A DNA stretch of 20,861 nucleotides from JBBQVZ01 sp038211015 (GCA_038211015.1 JBBQVZ010000058.1:1-20861), one strand, 5' to 3'; shown: positions 14,146-20,861, counted from the stretch's first letter. Numbers and translations: made by a program. The notes: generated by a model from the letters alone, not told the origin.

Positions 14146-15504
14146 TCAGAGCGGCCAGTCGGGCAGCCACCCGAGCGCCCGTATCCACGAGCCCGGCACG
14201 CGCCACCCCGTCCAGACGGGGAGGAACAGCACGCCGACGAGGATCGCCGCCCCGGCGAACGCGATGGCCGACCGCCTGCCGCCGCTCGGTGGCAGCCGTC
14301 GGAGGGTGGCCGTCACGGCGAGACACATGAACGGAACGGCGGGCAGCATGTACCAGATGAACTGCGTCCTTCCGACCGCGAACCACGGCAGGAACATCGA
14401 CGCGTACCCACCGAGGACGACCGCGTCCTGCCAGACGGGCCGGCGGATGACCTGCACGAGCGCGACCGGCACGAGCAACAGGAACCCCCACCAGAGCGCG
14501 GGGTTCCCGAGCGCCACGACGACGCTGTACCCACCATCCCGAACCAGCTCCAGGTACAGGACCGGGTGGAGCAGGAGCGGCCAGGTCCACGGCGGCGAGT
14601 TCTCGGGCTGGATCGCGCTGTGCGCTTGCTGGTAGTGCAGCATGGCGGACTGCAGTGCCAAGAAGTCGTGGACGGCGAAGCCGTGCTGGTAGAAGAAGGC
14701 GCCGTAGCTCAGCATGTAGATCCCCGCGGGAACCAGCACGAAGGAGGCCACGAGCGTCGTGAGGGTGGCCGCCGCGGAGCGATCGCCCCGTCGGTTCCCC
14801 GTGAACGCCCAGATCGCGCAGAGACCCGCCGCGAACGGCAGCGCGAACGCGCCAGACCATTTCGTGGCGACCCCGCATCCCAAACAGATGCCGGCCAGCA
14901 GCCGGAACGGTGAGCCGACGAGGCGATCGATCCGGCGCCAACGCCCGGATGACCCGCCCGCCCCCATCCGTTCGCGATCCAGCACGAGGAACAGCACAGC
15001 CCCGGTGACGAACGTCGCGAGGAAGATGTCGAGCATCGCCATCCGGCTCTGGACGATGTGAAGACCGTCGAGCGCCAGCAGCAGCGCCGCGAATCCCGCC
15101 CACCAGACCGACCTCCAGAGGTGAAGGGCAAGGAGGTAGAGGAGGCCGACACCGACGATCCCGAACACGGCCGAGGGGATCCGCCAGCCGATCGGACGCT
15201 GACCGATGGGACCGACGCCCAGCAGAGCGATGACCCACTTGCCGAGCGGGGGATGCACCCACGTGCCCTCGTCGGCGATCCTCGCGGCGGGCGGGTCGTC
15301 TCCGATCGGGTTCACGGTCCCTCCCCCCAGGTACGCCGCCGCGTCGAAGACGTAGTAGGACTCGTCTCCATAGGGCTGACCCGGCGCCCCCAGTCCCCAC
15401 AGGCGGAGTCCGGCGGCGATCAACAACACGAGGGCCGGGACGACGATGCGGCTGGGGATCGCGACTCGGTGCACGGAAGCGATGATTCCATGCCCGGCGG
15501 GCAT
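14146..15504 (-). CDS. PMT-family (GT39-like) protein O-mannosyltransferase
   Basis: A 452-residue polytopic membrane protein with about ten hydrophobic segments. It carries PMT marks: the acidic motif GQPYGDESYYVFDA in the first extracellular loop (the DE pair is catalytic in PMT enzymes), HPPLGKWVIALLGVG, GWRIPSAVFGIVG, LDGLHIVQSRMAMLDIF, and GVATKWSGAF. These enzymes move mannose from polyprenyl-phosphate-mannose to Ser/Thr of exported proteins. It is the only minus-strand gene and lies between the pilin genes, so pilin glycosylation is a reasonable inference. The ATG at 15504 is my choice; GTG 15474 is possible. The frame is open much further upstream, but that part is antisense to the pilV-like gene. 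Confidence 0.85.
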   Translation of the reverse strand: MPAGHGIIASVHRVAIPSRIVVPALVLLIAAGLRLWGLGAPGQPYGDESYYVFDAAAYLGGGTVNPIGDDPPAARIADEGTWVHPPLGKWVIALLGVGPIGQRPIGWRIPSAVFGIVGVGLLYLLALHLWRSVWWAGFAALLLALDGLHIVQSRMAMLDIFLATFVTGAVLFLVLDRERMGAGGSSGRWRRIDRLVGSPFRLLAGICLGCGVATKWSGAFALPFAAGLCAIWAFTGNRRGDRSAAATLTTLVASFVLVPAGIYMLSYGAFFYQHGFAVHDFLALQSAMLHYQQAHSAIQPENSPPWTWPLLLHPVLYLELVRDGGYSVVVALGNPALWWGFLLLVPVALVQVIRRPVWQDAVVLGGYASMFLPWFAVGRTQFIWYMLPAVPFMCLAVTATLRRLPPSGGRRSAIAFAGAAILVGVLFLPVWTGWRVPGSWIRALGWLPDWPL

Positions 15505-15530
15505 CCCCACGCAGGAGCGGCCGAGGCGGC

Positions 15531-15558
15531 TCAAGTCACGCCCGGAAGGCTCCGACAC
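15531..15558 (+). promoter_or_regulatory. Second FliA-like promoter candidate upstream of the minor-pilin operon
   Basis: TCAA (15531–15534), 16-base spacer, TCCGACAC (15551–15558): one base off the pilA2 -10 element, with the same spacing. It lies about 140 bases before the pilV-like start, upstream of the closer candidate at 15635. Confidence 0.35.
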
Positions 15559-15634
15559 TGATGGAAGGGGAAGGGGTGGCCCAGCGGCCGCCGACGCCGT
15601 CGTACCCGATTCCCGGTAACAGCGATCCGCCTCC

Positions 15635-15662
15635 TCAAGCGTGCCCCCCGATATGCCGACGT
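15635..15662 (+). promoter_or_regulatory. FliA/WhiG-like promoter of the minor-pilin operon
   Basis: TCAA (15635–15638, in CTCAAG), a 16-base spacer and GCCGACGT (15655–15662), about 30 bases between the expected start and the ATG at 15700. The GGTAGG at 15685–15690 may be the ribosome-binding site. The 195 bases between the divergent mannosyltransferase and this operon hold the two promoter candidates; no clear promoter for the minus-strand gene was seen. Confidence 0.55.
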
Positions 15663-15699
15663 CTAACCGACGGACAGAGAAGGTGGTAGGCGAACGCCC

Positions 15700-17097
15700 A
15701 TGATGAGCGCGATCTATCGCATCAGACGCCGAGCCTCGGGTCATGCCCAAGACGAGGCCGGCTTCACCATGGTCGAGATGGTCATCGCCATCTTCATCTT
15801 CGCGATGGTGATCACCGGGGTCGGCGTGGGCATGAGCAGCGCGCTGAACCTGACGCGACAGAACCGGAACCGATCGATCGCCGCGAACCTGGCCGCCCAG
15901 CAGATGGACACGGTCCGCAGCACGGACTTCGCGACGCTCGACCAGCTGACGCAGCTCGTCCAGCCCACGACCGTGACGCCCACGCCGACGGTCGAAGGCG
16001 TCCCGTACACCATGACCCAGAACACGCGGTGGATCCGCAAGAACGCGACCGGAGCGGCAGCGGGGCCCTGTCAGAGCCCGCCGACCGCGGCCAACCCGCT
16101 GGCATATATCGCCGTCACGAACACGGTGACGTGGAGCGGCATGCGCGGCGTGCTGCCCGTCCAGACGAACACGGTGATCTCTCCTCCGGTCGGCGTCTAC
16201 GATCAGACCGAAGGCCACATGCGCGTGACCGTTCTGGACGCCGCGGGCCAGCCGGTCTCGGGGGCCCTCGTCTCGATCTCGAACCCGGGCCAGGGCGTCT
16301 CCGACAACGCGACCACGGGCACCGACGGATGCGTGTTCTTCGCCTACCAGCCCACCGGCGCCTACACGGTGACCCTCTCGTCGGGTGTCGGGAAGGTGGA
16401 CGGACAGGGGAGCGCCACGCCAGTGCAGAGCGTGACCGTGAAGTCCGCCTCGACCAGCACCGTCCAGTTTCTCTTCGACAGCGCTTCCTCCCTCGCTCTC
16501 ACGTTGTCGCCCATCACGGCCGGATACACGGTGCAGACCACGGGACCCGTCTCGCTCGGCAACACGTCCCTTCAACCGTCAGGGAAGCTCTCGTACGCAA
16601 CGCCTAGCGGCAGTCCACGCACGATCGCGAGCCTGTTCCCCTATGCATCGGGATTCTCTGCGTGGGCTGGGAGCTGCTCCGACGCCGATCCTCAAGGAGT
16701 GAACACGGTCGGTGCTCCCTATTACCCGGGAGCCGTCCGGGACTCCGTGATCGCCATGACGCCAGGCGGGACGAGCGTCGGGATCGTCACCGTGCCGTCG
16801 ACGAGCCTGCGGTTCAGGCGCACGCTTGCCGGCAGCGCGACCTACACGATCGTTGCGCTCCACGGTGCGGGGGACGCCGGATGTCCCGTGGCTGAGTCGT
16901 ACACCCTGACGTCGAGTCTGGTCCTGGTGCAGAACGTCACGCAAGCCGTCAACGTTTCGTTGCCGTACGGAACGTGGATCATCCAGGTCAAGATCGGCGT
17001 CAGCCTCCGGGTGACGTGTCCATCGCTCGTGCTCAGTCCGAGCCCGGTGAATACCGTCTGGCCTGTCACTCCCGCCATCTGCCAGTTCTCGTCATGA
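15700..17097 (+). CDS. PilV-like minor prepilin with a Cna-B/carboxypeptidase-regulatory-like domain
   Basis: A 465-residue prepilin, much longer than ordinary minor pilins. Leader about 21 residues ending DEAG, then FTMVEMVIAIFIFAMVITGV with Glu5 and the membrane helix, then a PilV-type segment (NLAAQQMDTVRSTDF). Residues about 172–228 resemble a Cna-B or carboxypeptidase-regulatory β-sandwich: RVTVLDAAGQPVSGALVSIS, TGTDGCVFFAYQPTGAYTVT. The rest is Ser/Thr/Val-rich β-strand-like sequence with several cysteines and no recognised domain. PilD would process it; the appended domain suggests an exposed, possibly adhesive, subunit at the fibre tip. It overlaps the next gene by ATGA. Two adjacent ATGs (15700, 15703) are possible starts. 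Confidence 0.82.
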   Translation: MMSAIYRIRRRASGHAQDEAGFTMVEMVIAIFIFAMVITGVGVGMSSALNLTRQNRNRSIAANLAAQQMDTVRSTDFATLDQLTQLVQPTTVTPTPTVEGVPYTMTQNTRWIRKNATGAAAGPCQSPPTAANPLAYIAVTNTVTWSGMRGVLPVQTNTVISPPVGVYDQTEGHMRVTVLDAAGQPVSGALVSISNPGQGVSDNATTGTDGCVFFAYQPTGAYTVTLSSGVGKVDGQGSATPVQSVTVKSASTSTVQFLFDSASSLALTLSPITAGYTVQTTGPVSLGNTSLQPSGKLSYATPSGSPRTIASLFPYASGFSAWAGSCSDADPQGVNTVGAPYYPGAVRDSVIAMTPGGTSVGIVTVPSTSLRFRRTLAGSATYTIVALHGAGDAGCPVAESYTLTSSLVLVQNVTQAVNVSLPYGTWIIQVKIGVSLRVTCPSLVLSPSPVNTVWPVTPAICQFSS

Positions 17098-17933
17098 GGT
17101 GGCTCAACGACCGACTCGCGCGCACCCGGTCCGAGGCCGGCGTGACGCTGATCGAGCTGGTGGTCGTGTGCTCGGTGATGACGGTGATCCTGGGTTTCGT
17201 CACGCGAACCCTGGTAGTGATGCAGAACGCCTCGACGGGATCGAGCCTGCGACTCCAGAACCTGGAGGAGGCGCGCATCTTGATGGATCTCGTGAGCAAG
17301 GACGTCCGAACGGCCGCCCGGATGACACCGACCACGTCGCCGTTCAGCGTGACGGCCTGCACCGCGACCAGTCCCGTCCAGACGCAGCCGTGCGCGCCCG
17401 CCGGATGGACGCCGGGGGGGAACTCCGCACCGTACGTGGGCAAGTCGGAGCTCTGGTTCTACGCGAACATCACCCTTGCGAACCAGACCCAGGCGTCGCC
17501 GTGCCCCGACATCGTCCATCTGGTGGTTGACACGAGCGCTAACCCGCCGGTCCTGAAGGAACAGGTCATCTCCGATGTCAACCCCACCGTCGACGCCCCG
17601 CCGACCTGCATCTATGGAGCCCTCTCCGGCGGCGTGTGGACGGGGACCTACAAGACGCGGCTGGTCGGCAAGTACATCGTGAACGGCACGTCAAGCTGTA
17701 TCACGCCCGATCCGGTGTTCATCTACTGGTACGACGACGCCGCGGAGAACCCAGTGTCGTACCCCACCCCGGTGGCGTCGCTCACCGCAACCGAGCTGTT
17801 GCAGGTGAACGCCGTCGGGATCACGTTCGCCGTGCGGCAGCAGACCAACTTCAAGGTTCCGTGCGCGACGCTCGTGAACCGCGTGCGGCTCGCGAACGTC
17901 GACTACAACCCGATCCCCAGCCCGGCCCCCTGA
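17094..17933 (+). CDS. PilW-like minor prepilin
   Basis: A 279-residue prepilin. Leader MRWLNDRLARTRSEAG, mature start VTLIELVVVCSVMTVILGFV (Val at position 1 in place of the usual Phe, Glu5 present), then a PilW/PilJ-style helix (LQNLEEARILMDLVSKDVRTA, 'dvR.A'), which in this family precedes the globular domain. The globular part has several cysteines and an ending rich in Asn/Pro. ATG 17094 overlaps the preceding stop (ATGA), showing tight coupling; longer in-frame starts inside the upstream gene are rejected because the leader would be far too long. Likely part of the tip-priming complex with its two neighbours. Confidence 0.82.
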   Translation: MRWLNDRLARTRSEAGVTLIELVVVCSVMTVILGFVTRTLVVMQNASTGSSLRLQNLEEARILMDLVSKDVRTAARMTPTTSPFSVTACTATSPVQTQPCAPAGWTPGGNSAPYVGKSELWFYANITLANQTQASPCPDIVHLVVDTSANPPVLKEQVISDVNPTVDAPPTCIYGALSGGVWTGTYKTRLVGKYIVNGTSSCITPDPVFIYWYDDAAENPVSYPTPVASLTATELLQVNAVGITFAVRQQTNFKVPCATLVNRVRLANVDYNPIPSPAP

Positions 17934-17934
17934 G

Positions 17935-19725
17935 ATGAGGAAGCCCATGATGCCGCCATCCCGAACTCGTCCCGCCGACGAAGACGGCGTCGTGCTGGTC
18001 ACCGTGCTCCTGGTGACGTTCGTGCTGCTCATCCTGGTGGCGGGGACCATGGCGTACGCCATCGGCTCACAGCCGTTCTCCCGGCGTGATCAGGATTGGA
18101 ACGCCGCCCTGGCATCCGCCGAGGCGGGCCTCGATGACTATCTCTACCGGTTGAATCAGAACGACCAGTACTACCTGTACGGGCAAACGACGTCCACAGC
18201 TCCCTGTCTCACGGTGCTCGCGGCGCCGCCCGATGGGAACCTGGCGTTCACGTCGTGGGTGCCCGTGCCCGGTGCCACCAGCAACGCGACGTTCCGATAC
18301 TGCGTGAACACGGCGTACCTCGACCAGGGGGCGATCGTCGTGTGGTCGACCGGGAAGGCCGGGAACGTCACCAGGACCGTGCAGTCGACGTTCCGCCGCC
18401 GCGCGTTCATCGACTACCTGTACTTCACCGACTACGAGACCACGGACCCGGCGACGTACCCGGTCTCAGGGTTCAACTCCAACAACGACACGTGGGCGCA
18501 GACCAACTGCGCGCTGCATTGGTACGACCCTCGGGTGGGCGGACCCCCGTACGACAACAGCCATTGCGTAGACATCAACTTCGTCTCGGGCGACGTGATC
18601 AACGGCCCGCTGCATTCGAACGACGCGATCATGACCTGCGGGAGCCCGACGTTCAACGGCAAGGTCACGACCAGCTGGGTGGGATCCGGCTCTCCGATCA
18701 AGCGATATCGCACGAACTCGGGAGGCAGCTGCGGCGGGAACCCGACGTTCGCCAATAGCGGCGACCCGAAGTACGCGGATCCGCTCACGATGCCTCCGAG
18801 CAACCTGGCGATCAAGGTGAAGGCCGACAAGTCCCTCGGCGGTGCGGGGTGCCTCTTCACGGGGCCGACGTCGATCACGCTGAACGCGGCCGGGACGATG
18901 ACCGTCGTGAGCCCGTTCACGAAGGCCTCAGCCACCACGACGAACAACTGCGCGGGCGGTACGTTGGCTTCGCCGTCCACGCAGGCCCTGCCCGCCAACG
19001 GCGTGATCTACGTCCAGGCCGTCCCGGCATCTGCGAGCGACCCGAACTACAACGCCACGTGCATCACCTCGACCCAGATGGGCTGGGCGAGCGGGCCTCC
19101 CACCGTCCAGCACCCGCTGCGGTACCCGCAGCGGTACGACATCTCACAGTACGGTTGCATGGACGGGGACGTGTTCCTCAAGGGAACGCTGAAGGGCCGT
19201 CTCACGATCGCGGCGGAGAACAACGTCGATGTCATCGGCAACGTCACGTACCAGGGTGGGAGCGGAGGCAGCGACCTGCTGGGTTTGGTCGCCAACAACT
19301 ACGTCGAGATCTACCACCCCGTTGGCGACTGCGGATCGGGCAGCAGCCCATGCGACAACGGGAGCAAGATCAACGGCTACTACAACCTGGACGACGTCGC
19401 CGGGGGTCTCGGCACATCGTTCAACAACCCGAACGTCAACACCGCGATCCTGTCAGTCAACCATTCGTTCCGGGTGCAGAACTACCAGTATGGTGACAAC
19501 ACGCTCGGGACGATCACCGTGTACGGTGCCATCGCGCAGAAATATCGTGGCACGGTGGGGACGAACGGGAACAGCGGGTACACCAAGACCTACACCTACG
19601 ATCAGCGGATGAAGTATCAGTCCCCTCCGTTCTTCCTCAACCCGATCGACTCCGCCTGGCAGATCGTCACGTGGGTCGAGTGCAAGGGGACCAGCAACGG
19701 AGCGGTCCCGACCACCTGCCAGTGA
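17935..19725 (+). CDS. Large PilX-like minor pilin with β-helix-like passenger domain
   Basis: A 596-residue protein starting one base after the pilW-like stop. Leader ends in PADEDG, then VVLVTVLLVTFVLLILVAGT; position 5 is Thr, so the conserved Glu5 is missing, as in PilX/GspK-type tip subunits. The next helix, DWNAALASAEAGLDDYLYRL, is the 'AEAGl' mark of PilX proteins. The large C-terminal part has repeated short strands such as GDVINGPLHSNDAIMTCG, GRLTIAAENNVDVIGNVTY and DLLGLVANNYVEIYHP, resembling the DUF4900-type region in other large PilX-like proteins (recognition from memory). Many cysteines suggest disulfides. Probably crowns the pilus with the pilV- and pilW-like proteins. Confidence 0.78.
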   Translation: MRKPMMPPSRTRPADEDGVVLVTVLLVTFVLLILVAGTMAYAIGSQPFSRRDQDWNAALASAEAGLDDYLYRLNQNDQYYLYGQTTSTAPCLTVLAAPPDGNLAFTSWVPVPGATSNATFRYCVNTAYLDQGAIVVWSTGKAGNVTRTVQSTFRRRAFIDYLYFTDYETTDPATYPVSGFNSNNDTWAQTNCALHWYDPRVGGPPYDNSHCVDINFVSGDVINGPLHSNDAIMTCGSPTFNGKVTTSWVGSGSPIKRYRTNSGGSCGGNPTFANSGDPKYADPLTMPPSNLAIKVKADKSLGGAGCLFTGPTSITLNAAGTMTVVSPFTKASATTTNNCAGGTLASPSTQALPANGVIYVQAVPASASDPNYNATCITSTQMGWASGPPTVQHPLRYPQRYDISQYGCMDGDVFLKGTLKGRLTIAAENNVDVIGNVTYQGGSGGSDLLGLVANNYVEIYHPVGDCGSGSSPCDNGSKINGYYNLDDVAGGLGTSFNNPNVNTAILSVNHSFRVQNYQYGDNTLGTITVYGAIAQKYRGTVGTNGNSGYTKTYTYDQRMKYQSPPFFLNPIDSAWQIVTWVECKGTSNGAVPTTCQ

Positions 19726-19759
19726 CCGGCGCCATCCCAGTGCCGCGCTGAAGCCGGGG

Positions 19760-19765
19760 TAGGAT
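19760..19765 (+). promoter_or_regulatory. Possible -10 box of a separate pilD promoter
   Basis: TAGGAT, ten bases before the pilD GTG (19776), in the 50-base gap after the pilX-like gene. There is no ribosome-binding site closer to the GTG, so a leaderless or near-leaderless message is possible. pilD may also be read from the minor-pilin promoter. Confidence 0.3.
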
Positions 19766-19775
19766 TCGCTCCCTC

Positions 19776-20552
19776 GTGGACACCACCCTGCGCGCGATCG
19801 TCGCCGCCGTCCTCGGTCTCGCCATCGGGAGCTTCCTGACCGTCGTCGTCGACCGCGTCCCCAAGAGGGAGTCGATCGTCTCTCCGCGGTCGCGGTGCCC
19901 GCACTGCGGCGCCGAGATCCGCAACCGCGACAACGTCCCCGTGCTGTCGTGGCTGTTGCTCCGCGGGAGGTGTCGCTCGTGTCGGGCCCGCGTCTCGGCG
20001 CGATATCCGCTCTTGGAGGCCGGGACCGCCGCGACCTTCGCCGGAGTGGCCGTCGTCTACCCGCGCATCTACGTCATCGCCATGCTGTGCGCGTTCTGCG
20101 CCGTCATGCTGGCGGTCGGGGCGATCGACCTCGAGCACAAGATCATCCCGAACAAGATCACGTACCCGGCGTTCCCGGGGTTCGCGCTCGCCGTCGTCGT
20201 CGGGTGGGCGCTCGGCCAGGGTCTCGATCCGGTCCGCGCACTCGTCGGCGCGCTGATGTACGGCGGGGCGTTCCTGGTGATCGCGTTCATCGCGCCACGA
20301 GGGCTCGGGATGGGCGACGTCAAGCTGACGGCGCTGATCGGGCTGGTGATGGGATCCTCCGGCCTCCGATACATGGGGGTGGCGGCGGGCGCGGCGATCC
20401 TGCTGGGCGGGCTCGGCGGCGTCATCGCTCTGTTGGCGGGCCGCGGTCGCAAGAGCGCGATCCCGTTCGGGCCCTTCTTGACGGCGGGCGCGCTCGTCGC
20501 CGTCTTCTGGGGCGAGCGGATCGCCGGCTGGTACCTGCGCTCGTTCGTCTGA
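19776..20552 (+). CDS. pilD: Prepilin leader peptidase / N-methyltransferase
   Basis: A 258-residue polytopic membrane aspartyl protease that removes prepilin leaders after the conserved Gly and methylates the new N-terminus. The N-terminal methylase domain has SFLTVVVDRVPKRES and the four cysteines CPHCGAE and CRSCRAR. The protease aspartates are in GAIDLEHKIIPN and in GMGDVKL, the GxGD signature. About eight hydrophobic segments, usual length. Start is GTG 19776. It closes the T4P locus, and its substrates here are the two pilA-like and three minor prepilins. Confidence 0.95.
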   Translation: MDTTLRAIVAAVLGLAIGSFLTVVVDRVPKRESIVSPRSRCPHCGAEIRNRDNVPVLSWLLLRGRCRSCRARVSARYPLLEAGTAATFAGVAVVYPRIYVIAMLCAFCAVMLAVGAIDLEHKIIPNKITYPAFPGFALAVVVGWALGQGLDPVRALVGALMYGGAFLVIAFIAPRGLGMGDVKLTALIGLVMGSSGLRYMGVAAGAAILLGGLGGVIALLAGRGRKSAIPFGPFLTAGALVAVFWGERIAGWYLRSFV

Positions 20553-20656
20553 TCCACGCGTGGCCCGGCCGGGTCAAGCGGCGCTGGAGGTGTTCGGTCC
20601 GACCTGCATCGCATCGTGACCGTCGTCACACCATCCCGTTCGGCGGACCCGTAGAC

Positions 20657-20672
20657 TCGAACGCATGTTCGA
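20657..20672. promoter_or_regulatory. Consensus actinobacterial SOS (LexA) box
   Basis: TCGAACGCATGTTCGA fits the mycobacterial/actinobacterial LexA box TCGAAC(N4)GTTCGA exactly, with one further palindromic pair (C/G) outside. It overlaps TAGACT (20652–20657), a -10-like box seven bases before the ATG at 20665, and the ATG itself. LexA binding would block initiation; DNA damage would release it. SOS boxes before 13E12/DUF222 genes are known in mycobacteria. Confidence 0.8.
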
Positions 20673-20861
20673 GCTTGATAGACCTTGATAGACGATGAGC
20701 GAGTTTTGTCGGTCGCCGGACCCCGGTGATCTCGCCGCCGATGCGTCGGGCGGTCGTCGTGCGGGACCGCCGCTGCCGCTTCCCGGGATGCGACCGACCG
20801 CATGCATGGTGCGACGCGCACCACGTCGTGCACTGGGCCGACGACGGTGCCACCGCGTTGC
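20665..20861 (+). pseudogene. DUF222/HNH endonuclease (13E12-type) remnant, internally deleted and running off the window
   Basis: From the ATG at 20665 only seven codons can be read before a stop (MFELDRP). From about 20702, in a different frame, the C-terminal HNH part of a DUF222 protein starts: VGRRTPVISPPMRRAVVVRD, then CRFPGCDRPHAWCDAHHVV and HWADDGATAL, still open at the window edge. The HNH residues (CDRP…CDAHH) are intact. An ordinary DUF222 protein has several hundred residues between such an N-terminus and this segment, and a TGA at 20696–20698 closes the HNH frame upstream. The simplest reading is loss of the middle of the gene. An alternative is a short protein starting at ATG 20741. 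No Shine–Dalgarno sequence supports that. Confidence 0.7.
20674..20693 (+). repeat. Ten-base tandem duplication at the DUF222 breakpoint
   Basis: CTTGATAGAC occurs twice in a row (20674–20683 and 20684–20693), immediately before the HNH frame picks up. It may mark the rearrangement that removed the middle of the gene. Removing one copy does not restore an open frame. Confidence 0.7.

Noticed and set aside
14083..14913. Plus-strand open frame opposite the mannosyltransferase
   Set aside because: Arg/Pro/Glu/His-rich shadow of a multi-membrane-helix gene. It would also contain the terminator at 14098–14123.
13454..15400. 648-codon minus-strand open frame
   Set aside because: Another frame of the mannosyltransferase gene and antisense of pilA2, Arg/Gly/Pro-rich, no motif.
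15505..16575. Upstream extension of the mannosyltransferase frame
   Set aside because: The extra part has no membrane segments or PMT similarity and is antisense to the pilV-like gene and its promoters. The PMT domain begins near 15504.
20574..20605. Further TCAAG with GGCCGGG before it and TCCGACC after it, downstream of pilD
   Set aside because: The spacing from TCAA to TCCGACC is 20, not 16, and no gene follows in phase with it. Not counted as a FliA-like promoter.
1..20861. tRNA, rRNA, CRISPR array, insertion sequence
   Set aside because: No cloverleaf, no repeat–spacer array and no transposase or flanking inverted repeats were seen on reading both strands.

Overview
The window is high-GC DNA from an actinobacterium (Actinomycetota). 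The evidence is the rarA – DUF948 – DUF6167-like – alaS – ruvX – mltG – aroE order typical of that phylum, frequent GTG starts, several TANNNT–start-codon (leaderless-type) promoters, an actinobacterial LexA box, and a DUF222/HNH (13E12-type) gene fragment. The species cannot be named from this sequence alone; the type IV pilus locus right after aroE hints at a motile or surface-colonising, possibly deep-branching lineage (inference).

Left part (1–7653), housekeeping, all on the plus strand: the 3' end of rarA; a DUF948 membrane/coiled-coil protein; a small DUF6167-like membrane protein; a tandem-GNAT acetyltransferase; full-length alaS; ruvX; a Phd/VapC-type toxin–antitoxin pair inserted between ruvX and mltG; mltG (peptidoglycan lytic transglycosylase); aroE.

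Middle and right part (7654–20552), a type IV pilus (T4P) locus: a Roadblock/LC7-like protein with a long acidic low-complexity tail, then pilB, pilT and pilC as one tight operon; two consecutive major-pilin genes, each with its own promoter; a convergent minus-strand PMT-family (GT39-like) mannosyltransferase; a minor-pilin operon of pilV-like (with a Cna-B-like domain), pilW-like and large pilX-like genes; and the prepilin peptidase pilD. The parts fit together: PilB/PilT drive extension and retraction at the PilC platform, PilD processes all five prepilins, the large minor pilins could cap the fibre, and the mannosyltransferase is a candidate modifier of the Ser/Thr/Ala-rich pilins. No pilM, pilN, pilO or pilQ is present in the window.

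The most interesting signal is regulatory. The T4P transcription units carry a shared promoter-like signature, TCAA–16 nt–GCCGA(T/C), with identical spacing in front of pilA1, pilA2 and the pilV operon, a second near-match upstream of pilV and a weaker one before the pilB operon. It resembles promoters of the flagellar/sporulation sigma family (FliA/WhiG/SigD), so the pilus may be run by a FliA-type sigma factor. The pilA1 upstream region also has three evenly spaced ACGTACGT palindromes plus a related site inside the promoter spacer.

Right edge (20553–20861): a consensus actinobacterial SOS box over a start codon, followed by a broken DUF222/HNH-endonuclease remnant that runs off the window.
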